Origin: Xylona heveae TC161
Taxonomy: Eukaryota; Ascomycota; Xylonomycetes; Xylonales; Xylonaceae
NCBI RefSeq assembly: GCF_001619985.1
Contig: NW_017264197.1
Coordinates: forward strand, 372,001-436,000
Direction: 5' to 3'
Length of the DNA stretch: 64,000 nt
This document shows positions 38,026 to 50,312 of the stretch, piece after piece. The notes under the pieces were generated by a model, which was not told the DNA's origin, did not search any database, and was given only the letters and a program-made list of their open reading frames with translations. Each line of letters starts with the position of its first letter. Within the stretch, counting starts at the first letter, position 1. The position numbers and the translations under genes were made by a program.

Positions 38026-41000
38026 TCAAAGCTCAATAGCATCATCCATGCTTATTCCAGACTTTTCTTCTTGTTGCTTTTGTAGTTCGGTTGCAGCCGT
38101 CGCAAAACCAGGTGGGTCGCGCAGAGGTTGTTTGCCTTTTCTTTGTCGTTGAGCAATGCTTTGTGGCTCTCTCTCTGCAAGGTCACTCCCACTCGCGGGT
38201 CTAGTGAACCGTGAGAATAGATCCCCAGCCTCACCGAGCGGGGTGCTAGAAATGAGTGGATCCGCCGATAATTTTGTGCCTTGAGTAGTCTGAAATGTCT
38301 TCGCGATTGGAGTCGTAGAAAATGTAGCTGAGACAGGAAATGTGTAATTTGTCTCCTGTCCAGTGACGCTTGCAGCGTCATGTTTATTTCGCGCAGATTC
38401 TTCTTGGAAAAAGCGAATAGTATCGTCCATTGCTTCCCGCACGCCGCGCATTTGCGCGAAAAGTTGCTCATCTTCGTCATCGAGTGCGGTGGTTTGCTGG
38501 CGTTCATGTCCTGGAAATGGTGGCAGCGAACCTGTACTTTTCGGAGCCGAGAAGTCCAGCTTGGCCATTTTCCGGGCGCCCAAATTTGTGCTACTCTTGG
38601 CAGGGGAGTGATCGTTATCTCGCCCCGAACTTGAAGTGGAGCAAGGATTGAATGTTTCATTGGCAGCAGCAATGGCTTCTTCCATCCCAACTGTCTCATA
38701 AACCTTGCCATTCTCGCACTCACGGTCCTCTCGAGAACGCTTCTTGCTTGGGCCATTGCTTGTGTTCTGCGACATTCTCAGGAAGGACGGCGATGATGGA
38801 GAGAAGGAAGTAGACAAAATTGCTGGCTTTGATATATGCGGGATGCTCTTCTCATGGTCTCTCGCTCCGGAACGGGTGTTTGAGGGTGATTGCTGTGAAA
38901 ACGATAGCGGAGAAGATAATCGAGACGGAGACTGCGAAGTTGAAAGGGTAACATTTGGATCCAAGCCTAGCGCTTTCATTTTGAAGTATGGAGCTTGGGT
39001 TGTGTCTTGCTTTGCGGGTCTGTTCTCAGGAACAAGCTTTCGGGCTCTGGCAATAACGGAGCTACTCAGTAATGAATCGCCGGACAAAAAAGAGAGACTC
39101 TGTAATGATCTATTGAACGGTGCGGTATTTTCTTTGCGTATTCCAGCAAAAGATCTCAACAATGGAGCATTTGTGGAGCTGATGCTGCTAATGGTGGAGC
39201 GGCGGCCGCGGTGTCCCAGTACTGAGATCCGTTCTGGGGAAAATTCGACGCCTGAAGCTGAGGTTGTTGGTGATAGATGAGCGCGTGGGCGGGTCACGGG
39301 ATGTTGGCTTGATTTCGACTCCAGTGAGCCCTTCTGCTTTGTCAGATCATACGTCAAAGGTCGCGTTGATTTTTGAGAAAGAAGGTCGACTGTGGATTTC
39401 TGCAGTGAACGGCTCGGAGTTTCGGCCACGAGAGGTTTTTGTAGAAGAGATATCACGTTGTCTGGCGTCTCGCTTCGACGTCTCTTTTCGCGCGCGACCA
39501 ACTTTGCATCTTCTGCAAACCTTTGTCGTCTCTCTTTGCTTTTGCGTAAGAGTCGTAGTTTCCAGCAGATCTCCCTCCAACGCTTGACGTAACGGCGAGC
39601 GACAATATTTCGACGGAACGCGTCTTTCTAAAATTAGCTCCTGGATAAGCAAAAGAATCGAGTTGGCGAAATCTAACCTGCTTCGTTCATCACTGCTTCA
39701 TTTTTCATATGCGCTTGAGCCTGGCGTATTATTGGTCCAATGGTATGCTCCACCAATTGTTCAAGCAATCCATATGATTCTAAAAACAGAGATGAGGCGA
39801 TCTGGTCGAGCGTCTTATCCATTACTGCTTTTCTGCTGAGGTCATGACCACCCTGGTCGGGGTTTCGCTCTGTAGATCCAACTGCAAGTCCGACATCAGG
39901 TCTGCTAGGCTTCTGCGGACCATTCTCCGTCCTTCTTCTGACATATTGGGATTCCGTAGGGGCCACGTGCTTGTTTAGAGGATCCAATTCTTTGATCGAA
40001 GCAGGGCTCCCAGGCGAGGCATCGTCAATATCATTCGATTGGCAGTTAGATTGGAAGAGTGTTGAATGATAAGAACGCTCTGTGAGAGGCGGGCGTGAAG
40101 TGCTAAGGGGGGATGAATGCTGGCGCTTTTCGGATGCTACCACAAAACTTGGCGAAGTGGAAGTCTTAAAAGGCGAAGGAGGCTGGTCTTGGAACGCTGG
40201 TGTGTTTGAAACCTCTGCGGTTTGGGAAATTGCCAATGGCGTCGAACTGGACTTTACTTGGGGTCTGTGGGGGTCGAAGATTGATGATGGTGATGCAACC
40301 GGTGCCGTTGGCGCTGCTGTTGACAATCCAGAGGTAAAAGGAGTCGGATAAGAAGTCGTTTTGGAGCTAGAGGGCTCGCTTGGTACCTGCCTTCCATTTC
40401 CCTCGGACGTTGTATCAAGAGACGGCGGCTGTTGAGTGGCTGTTGTTATTTGTGAGGTATCTAGTTTCCCAAACAAGGCGCCCGCAAACGGCCTTGGCGC
40501 GGGTACGGAACTGAAGCCAGCAGCGAATGGATTGATCGAACCAGATGGAGACTTAGGTACTGAAGGTTGCCAAGTCTGCATCGGCTGGAAAGGATTACTT
40601 AAAGGAGACGGTGCTTTTGCTTTATTCAGTGGGTCCGAAACTGCAGGGGAAGAGAAATTCAATGGCGAAGTTGAAGATTTGGCGGTTGGCGTTGAACCAA
40701 AAGGGTTGCTAGAAATAGCACTGGAATGGGGAGCAGAGAGAGGATTCGACAAAGGTGAGGTAATCTCAGACGAGTGATCTCCTGCCGATGAACGAGCCAG
40801 GTTTGCAACCGGCTCCGTTGGCTTGAATGAAACTGCGAACGGATTGAGCGCAGAAGACATAACTGATGCTTCTGTCCCAGCATCCAGCTGATCGCTCGCG
40901 TCTGCATCCAATGGTTCTTCATCTTCAGAATCTTCGGTTACAAAGAGAGAGTCATTCTTGTTCGGAGACATCGTTTCATCGCCAACTACGGCAGCCTCAT

Positions 41001-42857
41001 CAATCATGCCAGCCTGTTCGGCGGCAATCGCAGTCATTCCATTAATCACTGATGATAAGGTCCGTCCGTATCTCTTCTTCTCAACCAAACTACGAGAGAA
41101 GAATTGTTTCGGTGGGGGGTTTGGGTCTCAAAGCTGTCAGCAATATGTTCAAGAGGATTGTCAAATGTTTCTCCTTACCAAGGAGGTCCCGCCCAGAATT
41201 CGGACCAATCTCAAGATATTCTTCGTTATCAGCCCGTTCTGAGATCGTCAGGCCGTAGGCCTCGCAGAATATTCTAACTTCATCATCATCATCGAACCCA
41301 AGGACAGGCACTAGGTCGTTCAGTGTCCAGTCTTCGGTCTTTGCATGCCCCCCTTGCTTATAGGCCCTCATAATTGAGGAAAGAGCCGCTTTTCGAACGT
41401 GATTGAAGTAGATCTCGGCGACGCAAGCCATCAAATAAGAGATCTCTTGGGAACCCACGGTTGACCAAAATCGACCATAATTCCCTTGCGCAACTGAGTA
41501 CCCTGTGTAAGGTTGGAGAGGGCCCTGCTCTTCGACGACACTAGTAGCAGCAGCATATATTTTCAGCGCTCTTTGAACACGCGGATCCCAAAATATCTCC
41601 TTCGGCCAGCGCTGAGCGCGTTCCTCGGTATCCGGGCAACGCTCACGGATCTGAAATATGATACAATACGCTCGAAATTCGGCCTCATTGGGGGATTCCA
41701 ATATGCCTCGGCTATCGTCGTAATAGTACATTAATGAAAGAAGCGTTTTGTCTAGCTGCTCTTGTTCTTGGTGGTTTGTGTATTCTGCATAGGCATTTCC
41801 AGGGATAGATAGATGGTGAAGTGAGAGTATATGGAATCTGGCGATGCGCTCATAACACTCGATAGCAATCCTAACATCTGGAGCCTTGGTGAGCTGTTGG
41901 ATTGAAAAGTCGTTTCGGACGGCCCTTGTTCTATCCCAGACAAAATGGTGAACGTCTCCTAATCGTTCGCAATTGCCGACCACATCATGAAAAAGGTAAT
42001 CCAAGGTTTTCTTTGTACAGTCAGATAGAGCTCTGCAGAGTATCGGGACAATCTATCGGCACGAACCTTCAGTACGTGTGGAGGACGAATATCCGAGGGT
42101 AGCTGCTCGTCATGTCCAGCCGCGGATCGGCGAAATTTCTTAACCATCAGGTCTTCACAAGGCACTAAACGATTTGTAGCCCCAGCAGTAATCTGCCATA
42201 AACCGGGTTAGAAAGGATTCCGGCGAAAAAGGAATTTGAGAACTACCTTTTCTGGGCCTTTCACCTCATTCTGTACAATCCGCTCCACCCGCTCGAATTC
42301 AGCACACATATCCTGACAAGTGCCAACAGGGGTAATAGCATCGGCCAGCGACATAGCTTTAGTCGGATCTGCCAGCATGCCCTTTGCGATAGCATCTCGC
42401 CGTTCCCTTTCCCGTTCTTTTTTAAGCTACGTAATGACGTCGGCAAAGGTCACTATAGAACATCTCTCAGTGAACTAAACGATGAGGCAAAGCTTACCTG
42501 CTGATAAAACTCATTCATTCTCTGCTGATAGGTATTACTATCCTCTCTTGTCGCGTCCCTCCAGCTTTCACCTGTTTTGATGCTCATTCCACCATTGACA
42601 TTTTGCGCGAAGCGCACTTGTTTGTTCTGCGAAGCGCCGACATTTTTCTTGTTGCCAGCTCTCGCTGGCCCAGGAGTAGCAGCTGAAAGAGAGGAGCGAG
42701 TTCCGCCTCTGGCCCCCCGAGCTTCCATGCCATTTGCTCCAGTATCAATGCGAGCTCTGCTACCTCGCCCACCCCTCCCACCACCGCGAACAGCAGCTCT
42801 TGAGCGTTGCGATGCAGCTGATGCATTGGTCTCCCCAAGGTTTATTTGAGGAGGCAT
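38026..42857 (-). CDS. SAC3: Sac3/GANP-family mRNA export scaffold (TREX-2)
   Basis: Six exons on the minus strand: 42857..42498, 42426..42247, 42192..42067, 42010..41179, 41126..39694 (end uncertain), 39627..38026; about 1510 aa. Sac3 scaffolds TREX-2, which tethers active genes and mRNPs to the nuclear pore. An Arg/Gly-rich N-terminus (about 20-60) comes first. The SAC3/GANP helical domain (about 150-460) starts VGTCQDMCAEFERVER and continues through DYLFHDVVGN and YTGYSVAQGNYGRFW. Next is FFSRSLVEKKRYGRTLSSVI, then NPF/FG-like repeats (NPFAVSF, NPFGSTP, NPFAAGF, ALFGKL) that may bind Mex67 or nucleoporins. A basic helix (ARYVKRWREICWKLRLLRK) matches the Cdc31/Sus1-binding CID. The tail is Ser-rich. 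The intron before the CID keeps frame only with a GTGATG donor after AAAAATGAAGCA; the stronger GTTAGA donor breaks the frame. Confidence 0.88.
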
Positions 42858-44929
42858 CTCCGCGCTGTTTTATCTAAGTAGTGTGCCGAGAACCATGCGG
42901 AATGTTGTTCCTCGAGCGCTGTGCTAGACACTATCAAATCAGGTGGTTACTACTTGATCATGCCAGACAAAGAAATTCATTGCTGGTTTGATGAGACTAA
43001 TGAGACTTGGTAGTAAAGATTAGACTCTACAATGTAAACCTAATGGTTCTGTCAGCATCTGTAGCCGAACAACAGAGCCGTTTCAAGTCGGCGCCAAATC
43101 AATTTCTTGAAGTAGAATAGAAACTGTTGTCCAATGATATAAATCTGTTTCTTGAGAGTCGTGCCGCGTCCAATAGGCTCAATGAATTCAACGTAGATGC
43201 CGTGCGATAGATGGTCGAGTGCCAGCGATGGTTGTTTTACAACTTGGATTTTCAACGCTGTCGCGAATGGCAAGAACCAGCGCAATGCCGGCCGGTCCAG
43301 TATCGCGATCGTAAGCTAGAGAAGTGTCGTACACAGGCACTCTTCTGGTTGACAAAAGTGGAATAATGTGCAAAAGGCGATTGCAAGGGCGCGATCTTTC
43401 GGGGTCTCCACTGATGAACGACGAAAACGGATATGAGAGCCACCGCGTCACTGGTGGATGACTGAATCTCTTCCAAATGTAGAAGGCCCGTAAATCAGAG
43501 TAAATTGGAGGGTGGATAATAGTTGATCTCTCCGTTATTTGTCTTGAAAGAATCGTGTTGTGCTTGTTTTGTGGCGTGTCCTTCCACAACAGAGGTAACT
43601 GAACCAACCACGTCGATACGATTGTGTCTGGTCAGCCTCACTGGAAGCGATAACGGCTATGTTTTTGCCATATACGTTTTTAGCACTCCGACAAGATGGT
43701 CAACCACCGCGAGTGTGGAATATCCAGTCGAAAAAAAAATAGAGTCGATAGTAGACCCTCGTCTTGTCACGAAATCGTCTGCAAGTTGAAACGCGACTCT
43801 GCAAGCTTCTCGTCAGACTGGGGTGGGGAGCTACTGAAGTACGAAAGTACAACTACGGGGAGTATTACTGTACCTCCGTGCAGTAGTATGGTGCGCAAGG
43901 CTGCGGCAAGCGGGAGCCGTGCCTCATGGACCCTCTACAACAGTGTTGGTCAACAAAGTCATCATATTACTCTTGATAACAAGAACACCTTTGCCTGTGA
44001 ATCTATTGCACCTATTTGGTCCGTTTTATTTGCCTTTTGCACAAGTAGGCTTTAAATAATATGCAGAACAATCTCATATCTATGAAATGTCCGAAAAAAT
44101 TCACGAACCATAATGAGAGGAAATGATGTTTCAATGCTCACAAGAGGAGTCGCCATTCATTGCTTTTCGCATATGTTGCTGTGTTGCCTTCCCAAAATGT
44201 CTCCTGAAATACAACATATCAGAGTACCGCATCCTCAAGCCTTCATCATGAAACGCTTTAGGGAGAGGCAGGCAACAGAAGAATCAGAAAAACCGAAAGA
44301 AAATAAGTAATACTGCTAGTTGAAAAAAGCCGATGAGGTGTTCCTCTTTGATTGCAAATATTCATCCTCCCAATCGAAAAGAAGAAGACCGCCCATCCCT
44401 TTCGCTATGCTTCTCTATAACTAATTGCAGAAACAAAAATGTAATTTTCCTTTTCCCTTCCACCACACTCAAAGCCAACACCCACCCTATTAGGAACGGA
44501 TGCTATCAGGGGGAACAAAATCAAGGCATGCGCAGGGAGTGCAGAGAGAATACCACCATGCACGAATGAAAATAGCTTGATAAAAACAGAAGACGACAGG
44601 CAGCCAACCGAAATTTCAACAAGAATGAGCTCGCTGTACGCTTAGAGATCAAGAATATAAAAAAAAGAACCGAAAAGGTACCGAAAGTCCCAAAAGACCG
44701 CTGAGATATTTTGATCATTTATTTAGGATATAGGTGTAGAGTGCCAGAAAGGCAATGTCAAGTGGCGCGATTCATGAGAGGACAAAATATATTAAAGCCA
44801 GGTTTATGCGATGCAAAAAATTCGTCCAAGCAAGGTTGCATAAAACGATATCTTTGGAAGAAAAGGCGTTAAAAGGTCGTATCATATGTCATTTCGTCAT
44901 CAATCCGTAGCTTAAAAATGGTGATTTTC
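42858..44929. other. 2.07-kb upstream region of SAC3
   Basis: Lies between the SAC3 start and the end of the YDR124W-like gene, both on the minus strand. Open frames at 43188-43607 (minus) and 43696-44055 (plus) overlap on opposite strands and resemble no family I know. No gene is supported; it probably contains the SAC3 promoter and the 3' UTR of the next gene. Confidence 0.5.
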
Positions 44930-47097
44930 TTATTTGCTGAGCGAATCATTCGCGTTAAGCTGAAGATAATTTCGTTGCATTTCGTCTTGGAGCAGATCGT
45001 AACCGTGTCCCGGAAGCCCGTGAGGATGGCTTAATGACCCAGTGCGAAATGACGCACCTTGCACATGGCCATCGTAAGGTGGTTGTACCCTTGCTCCGAG
45101 CAGATCGGGTAATGGTGCTTGTGGCGCCGGCTGCTGCACCATCGGTGGAAGTGCGCCCTGTGAGTGTGGTGGCGGATGAGGCAGCTGAAAGGTTGCGGAA
45201 CAGAGTGGTTGATTCGATGTGGTGCCATGCACCGGGCTATACGTGTACGAAAGTTGCCCACTGATGGCACCATTAATTGAGGGAGACGGCCATTGTTGAT
45301 AGAGGCTAGTTTGAGCATTTGTACTTTGAGGATAAGCTCGGTCTCGCAAAGCAGGACCACCAGGGTTTGGAGGTGCAAACGTAGTTCCTCGAGGCAGGTA
45401 GCTCATACCAGGTTGCAATTGAATTCCTGAGCTTTCCATATAAGCAATGGAATCCTCTATTGGCATCGAATTCGGATATTGTTGCTGATAATCACAAGGA
45501 GTCATAGAGGCACGGTGTGGCTCTGCTACTTGACGGGGAACGACTTGGTAAAACTCTGGGCCGTTAGACAGGGATGCTGGGGAGGTTGACGCCACTGAGT
45601 GCTGGTCTGAGCGACTGCGCGGCAACGCTAATTGATTAATCGGAGACACCATGTGCGCGGCAATATCCTGACGTGAGGCAGCGGCTTCCGGTCCCTCAAA
45701 ACTACCGTTGCTTGGCAAAGCTATCTCTTCTGTATCGGTAGAGGGATTTCGCTCTCTGGGGCTTTTCACGGCTTTATCGGACGGCATCACAGAGATGAGG
45801 GTATCGGCATCTATAATGATAAGCCTTCTGATTTGGCAGTGGCTTTGGCCTCCTGAAAACTATACCTATTTCTCCACGGACGTATCGCTCTTCTTCCTTA
45901 GCAACTCGATATATCTCATCCAATATTGGCCGCTTCTCGGGAGGCTTGATGGTGTTGATGATTTCATTTGTGGATGCTTGTAGTTTGCTGACCGTGATAT
46001 TCTTGGACGTATCGGTTTTCCATAGCCGCAGCATCGTCATAAGAAGCTTCAGTCGCTCTGCCGGCCATTAGCATTTCTGGTAAGACAATGACGCTTCAGT
46101 CATGACGAACCTGGTTTTTTCAAATGATCTGGCTCTCGATGACGACAGTCTTTGGGCCACCACGGCGGACCATTAGTCTCACTGTCTTTGTACGGCCAAT
46201 TAGTCTGCTTTTTGGGCTCGATAACCTTGATCCAGGCTTTCGCGACAGCTTTGCAATTTAGCTGCTGAAATTGCTTGAAGCGGCTATCATAGTATTCGTC
46301 TAACGCCTTGGTATCTCCCACTTCAATCTGCTCGCACATGATCTCGTCTGATCGCCCGACCGAGTCGCTGTCTACAGGTGAATCACTGTCGTCCGCTGGT
46401 CCCCATCGGACCTCTCTGAAATGGGTCGCGCTTGATTTGCGACGTTTTGCCGGCCTAGATTGTCTCTCCACGATGACCCCTTTGCTCACCTCCGAGCGCT
46501 TGGACGAATGTCCGTGAAGTAACGGTGGACTTTCAGATCGATAGTTGTCGAGAAAACTTGGAAACTTATCATCTTGCACTGTCTTCTTGGGAACTTTAAA
46601 ATTTGGGTTAGCAGCTCGTTACGGGTAATTCACAAGTAGCAATGAGCCATAATGGAAACCCACCTCTTGGTCCGCCATCGGCGAGCTGCTGATTGACGAT
46701 CTGCTCAAAACGCTCTCGGGCCTCGCGAGGAAATATGATCTTACCATGCCGTTCGAGCATGGGTGAAACGTGTGTTCTCAGTTGGCCCCGCTCATCGATC
46801 AACATCATGGCAAATGCCTTGTGATGGACGTTGCACTCATCCTTGAGGGCTTTCGAGATGCTCTAAATATAAATTCCCGTCAGCTCTTCCAACAGGCAGC
46901 TCTTCCAACAGGGAACAGATTATTCAACGAGTGATATAGTAATGGAAGAGGCACTGCACACGAACCGGGGGGCGAATACGTACCAGTGGGAAACGATTTT
47001 GCAAAGGCCTGGCGTAGTGATTGTGTGCCACTGATGGCACAGGCAGGTCATGCTCCCCATTCAATTTAGAGGACGCGCCTGAAAGATGGCGAACCAT
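44930..47097 (-). CDS. YDR124W-like helical-bundle protein (DUF2841 family)
   Basis: Five exons on the minus strand: 47097..46984, 46862..46664, 46593..46111, 46057..45866, 45810..44930; 622 aa. The middle (about 195-335) carries the family pattern: [60 protein letters not shown] and, after intron 4, KPPEKRPILDEIYRVAKEEERY. This matches the YDR124W-like/DUF2841 domain, found in fungi and without an agreed function; some members sit in the hrmA-associated subtelomeric cluster of Aspergillus fumigatus. The N-terminal third contains a basic RPAKRRKSS (possible nuclear signal), and the last 280 residues are Pro/Gln/Ser-rich like a regulatory tail. It is preceded by a 7.3 kb gene-free region. The first exon codes 38 residues and is the least certain part. 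Confidence 0.82.
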
Positions 47098-50000
47098 GGC
47101 GGGAAAAAGTAGATTGCAAGAGGCAACAATTCTAAAATATTAAAGCAACGCTCATAAAAGGATAAGACGGCCGCGCGAAAGGACTGGAGAAAGAGTTAGA
47201 ACATAAAAGGGTCCAGGAAACCCAGCGGGGGAATTTGGCAAATGAGCAGTCGGAGTGGTTAACAATCTTCAGGCAAGACGAGAATCACAGACAACTAGGA
47301 GAAGTTTGGCCATCCACGAAGGACCAAACCATGGAACATGGGAAGGCGACCTTTTGAGTTCGGGACTAGATTAACTGGCATGTCAGTCTAATGGAAGCAA
47401 AGACATGGGCCTTGGCCCTCGACATCCCTGAATACCCGCTGGGGAGGATTTAGCGAGACACCGGCGCTCTCGCCCCGATATTCCCCAGAAAGACGAGCCG
47501 CAGTCCGCAAGGTACGTACGGCTATGGCCCACGGGTGCGACGCTTTAGTAAATGAATGGCCCAAAGCTCCTTAGTCAGATCGACGTTCTCAGTCTCCACT
47601 TTGCAGGAGTCCGAAATGGATCCTCTCAGCGGACGGGATGAGACGTGAGAAGCAGCCGATCGGCCCTGGCCTTTTGAGTCCTCTCCCTCTCTTCCCTAGA
47701 TCGGTAGATTCTCCGTCAAGACTAGGGCAACGCCAGATACCCGTACGTCACCCCTGTGGGGAAAGGGTCGGGCGGGGAAGAGATCGCATGGTGCGAATGT
47801 CACACCCACACGAGAAGAAGACAAGTGTTGTGGCAAACAAGACAGGTAAAAGATAGTGGGCAACGGAAATAAAAGACAGATTGAGGAGCAAATGAAGAAC
47901 AGAGACTAGTGCTTACCGGAAGAGGCAGCGAACAAAGGCTGCTGAATTACTCACGATGCTGAGAAGCGCACGTGGTTCGTAGAGATGATGCTCTGTTCCT
48001 TGTTCCTGGAAGACAGCCGAAAGAGCCCTTGATCAACGAAAATTTCGCAAAAATATCGAGTATACGCCGTACAAAGTGAACGAGTAGTTGAATCGATCAA
48101 AATGGGTCCTTGTCAGTTGTCGTCGCTTGCAGAAGGTGGTGTTAGGATGTCCAAATTAAAGAATAAAAAGACAATTTGAATGTCCACAACGTCGAGAATG
48201 GGTCCGTTGCCTGCGATGACCGAGGTGGAATGGGGCTTGAACTAAGTCACTTTCTTCAAACCTCGCACGGATCGCGAACTCAGACGGCGAGGTTTGCGTC
48301 GCAGGGTAAGGAGAGTCGCCAAGCTGTAAGTGTGTTGGACTGAAGGTGCTCAGTTGGAAAAGTTAGGTCAGACTGAACGCTGAAAAGCGTCAGGTTGGTG
48401 AGGTGGAGGATAAGAAGCAGACTGGTAGTGGTTGGAGGACCGAGCGGCACTCCCTACTGTAGACGCGAAGAAACCGAGTACAAGGGCCAGATGGTGCCAG
48501 TCTGAGGACTGGTCGATTAAAGGCTACCAGAACTTGGGGCAGAGTTGAAAGAAAGCGACTCTCAGGCCGCTCGAAAGAGGCTATCAAGGGAATTATCAGA
48601 AGAGAAGGTTAAAGATGGACAGATCAACCCAGCAGGCTGTCGAGGCAGATATAAGGCCTTGGACACGCCGTCATCATACTGGGGTACCAATATGATAAAT
48701 TATCGAGATTAAACAGTCCGCAGAGCGGGCGCACAACTACTACTGTCGAGAAAAAGATCGGTAGTAGCAGGGATCCGCATGTTCTACGCAAAAGGTGCCG
48801 AATAGACAAGGTATTTTCTCATCCAAGGATACGCAACGAGCATGGGACTAAACCGGGGGGGTGACAGGCAGATGGTGGGGGAGCGGAAGGTATGCGCGAG
48901 AATGAGAGGGGGAAACGGGAGAGACTACATAAACAGGGTGCAAGGAGATCAGTACCCCCAGAGCTCAGGGCTCGTCTCACTGACCATAGCTCCTGGGGTT
49001 ACTTGGAGACGAAGGACGGGGACCCGCCGATGCAGCTGGTTCAGAAACGTCTGGAGGGAAGAAGAAAAGTACAGTCTGTCCTGTATGCTTGGTACAGAGA
49101 TATTTTCCCGTAATTTCGTACATGCGACTTCGAGCGCAGGGGGCCGAGAATCAAGTCGGTTCGCCCATATGGAGAAGGAAGAGGAGATTATTTCTAGGGC
49201 CTGATCGGTCTAGGTCTCGTTTTGTTTCTGGGTCTGGGTATTTCGCCTCCTGGGATCTTTTGGGATGGCAAGACGGACACTAGCAAGATGGACTAAGTGG
49301 TAAGAACAACAGGGAGACGCGTGGAACTAAAGCTGGAGGACCCAGCTAGCTACTACGGGCGGAACACGGTACCGTAGCTCGAATAAGGTGCCATGGAGTG
49401 TCAGGACGGTGGGCGTCAAGACTGGACGAGCCGAGATCGCCTGATGCGCCCGGTAGACGCAGGAGGGTTCACGTCGAGCGAGGTCCTGAATTACAGTACA
49501 AATGTAGAACGGTTAAAGTTATGGAAGTTTGGAAGATGGACAGACAAGGGGTCCGAGCGTGAGAAAGAAGTGGAAAATATAGACGAGCAGATGAAGCGGG
49601 GGGATGAGGGAGGCCGCAGGAAGAAGATTCCCATGGTTGAGCGAAATGGTAGGTAAAACTCTTGAAGTGCTTCGTGATCATACTGAGGTAATCGTTGGGG
49701 TTCCAATTCAAGTAAAGCTCCACCTGCTGAGCATTCAGCCTTTCTTCTAGGAAAAAAGAGATTGAAGCACCGTCCAATGTGCTGAAAAGTCAAGGTTTGG
49801 CCACAGATCACCATACCTACAGATACGGATGTGTAGTCTACGGACTACTGGGGCATAACATGGCGGTAAATCCCTTCAGTCCAACGGCTTGAGGATTTTC
49901 TCTCTGCAAGGAAATGGGGCAATTGAAGGACAGGCACCAAGCATTTAAAAAAGTGGAGCGGGACGTTGAACGACTGAAACCGTTTAGAAGCGTTAAATAA

Positions 50001-50281
50001 TGGAAACTGTAGCTAAACGGTGGTCCGTTGAGCTGGGGTTGGAGTATTTCCAAATTGAAGAAGATCGCTGGTTATAGGAAGCTTTGGCCCCAGAACAGGG
50101 ACCCAGTCAATGATCCACAAGAAAGAAAAATATGTGTGTGCCCACATCTTCTTGGAAGACCCCGGCATGTCGGAGATATTTCTGTGCGGTCGGTGAAACA
50201 AATTGCGTTTGTTATCAGCTAACTTAAGGCATTTAATAGTATTAGAAACGAAGCGCGTAGGGTACCTACCGGGCCTACCAG

Positions 50282-50312
50282 TCTACCTACCTAGGTACCT
50301 AAGGTAGGTAGA
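50282..50312. repeat. Near-perfect palindrome of CTACCTAC/GTAGGTAG type
   Basis: TCTACCTACC at 50282-50291 is the reverse complement of GGTAGGTAGA at 50303-50312, and the 11-nt centre contains TAGGTACCTA, itself a palindrome. A TACTCCGTA copy follows at 50322-50330. Related motifs occur near 30362 and 61269. Confidence 0.85.

Noticed and set aside
38705-39280. 191-codon plus-strand frame
   Set aside because: Antisense of the Ser-rich SAC3 tail.
43188-44055. Open frames upstream of SAC3 on both strands
   Set aside because: No family resemblance and no consistent exon model.
48842-49204. 120-codon plus-strand open frame in the gene-free region
   Set aside because: Arg/Gly-rich translation is explained by purine-rich DNA; no domain, no splice continuation, and overlapping frames of similar length exist.
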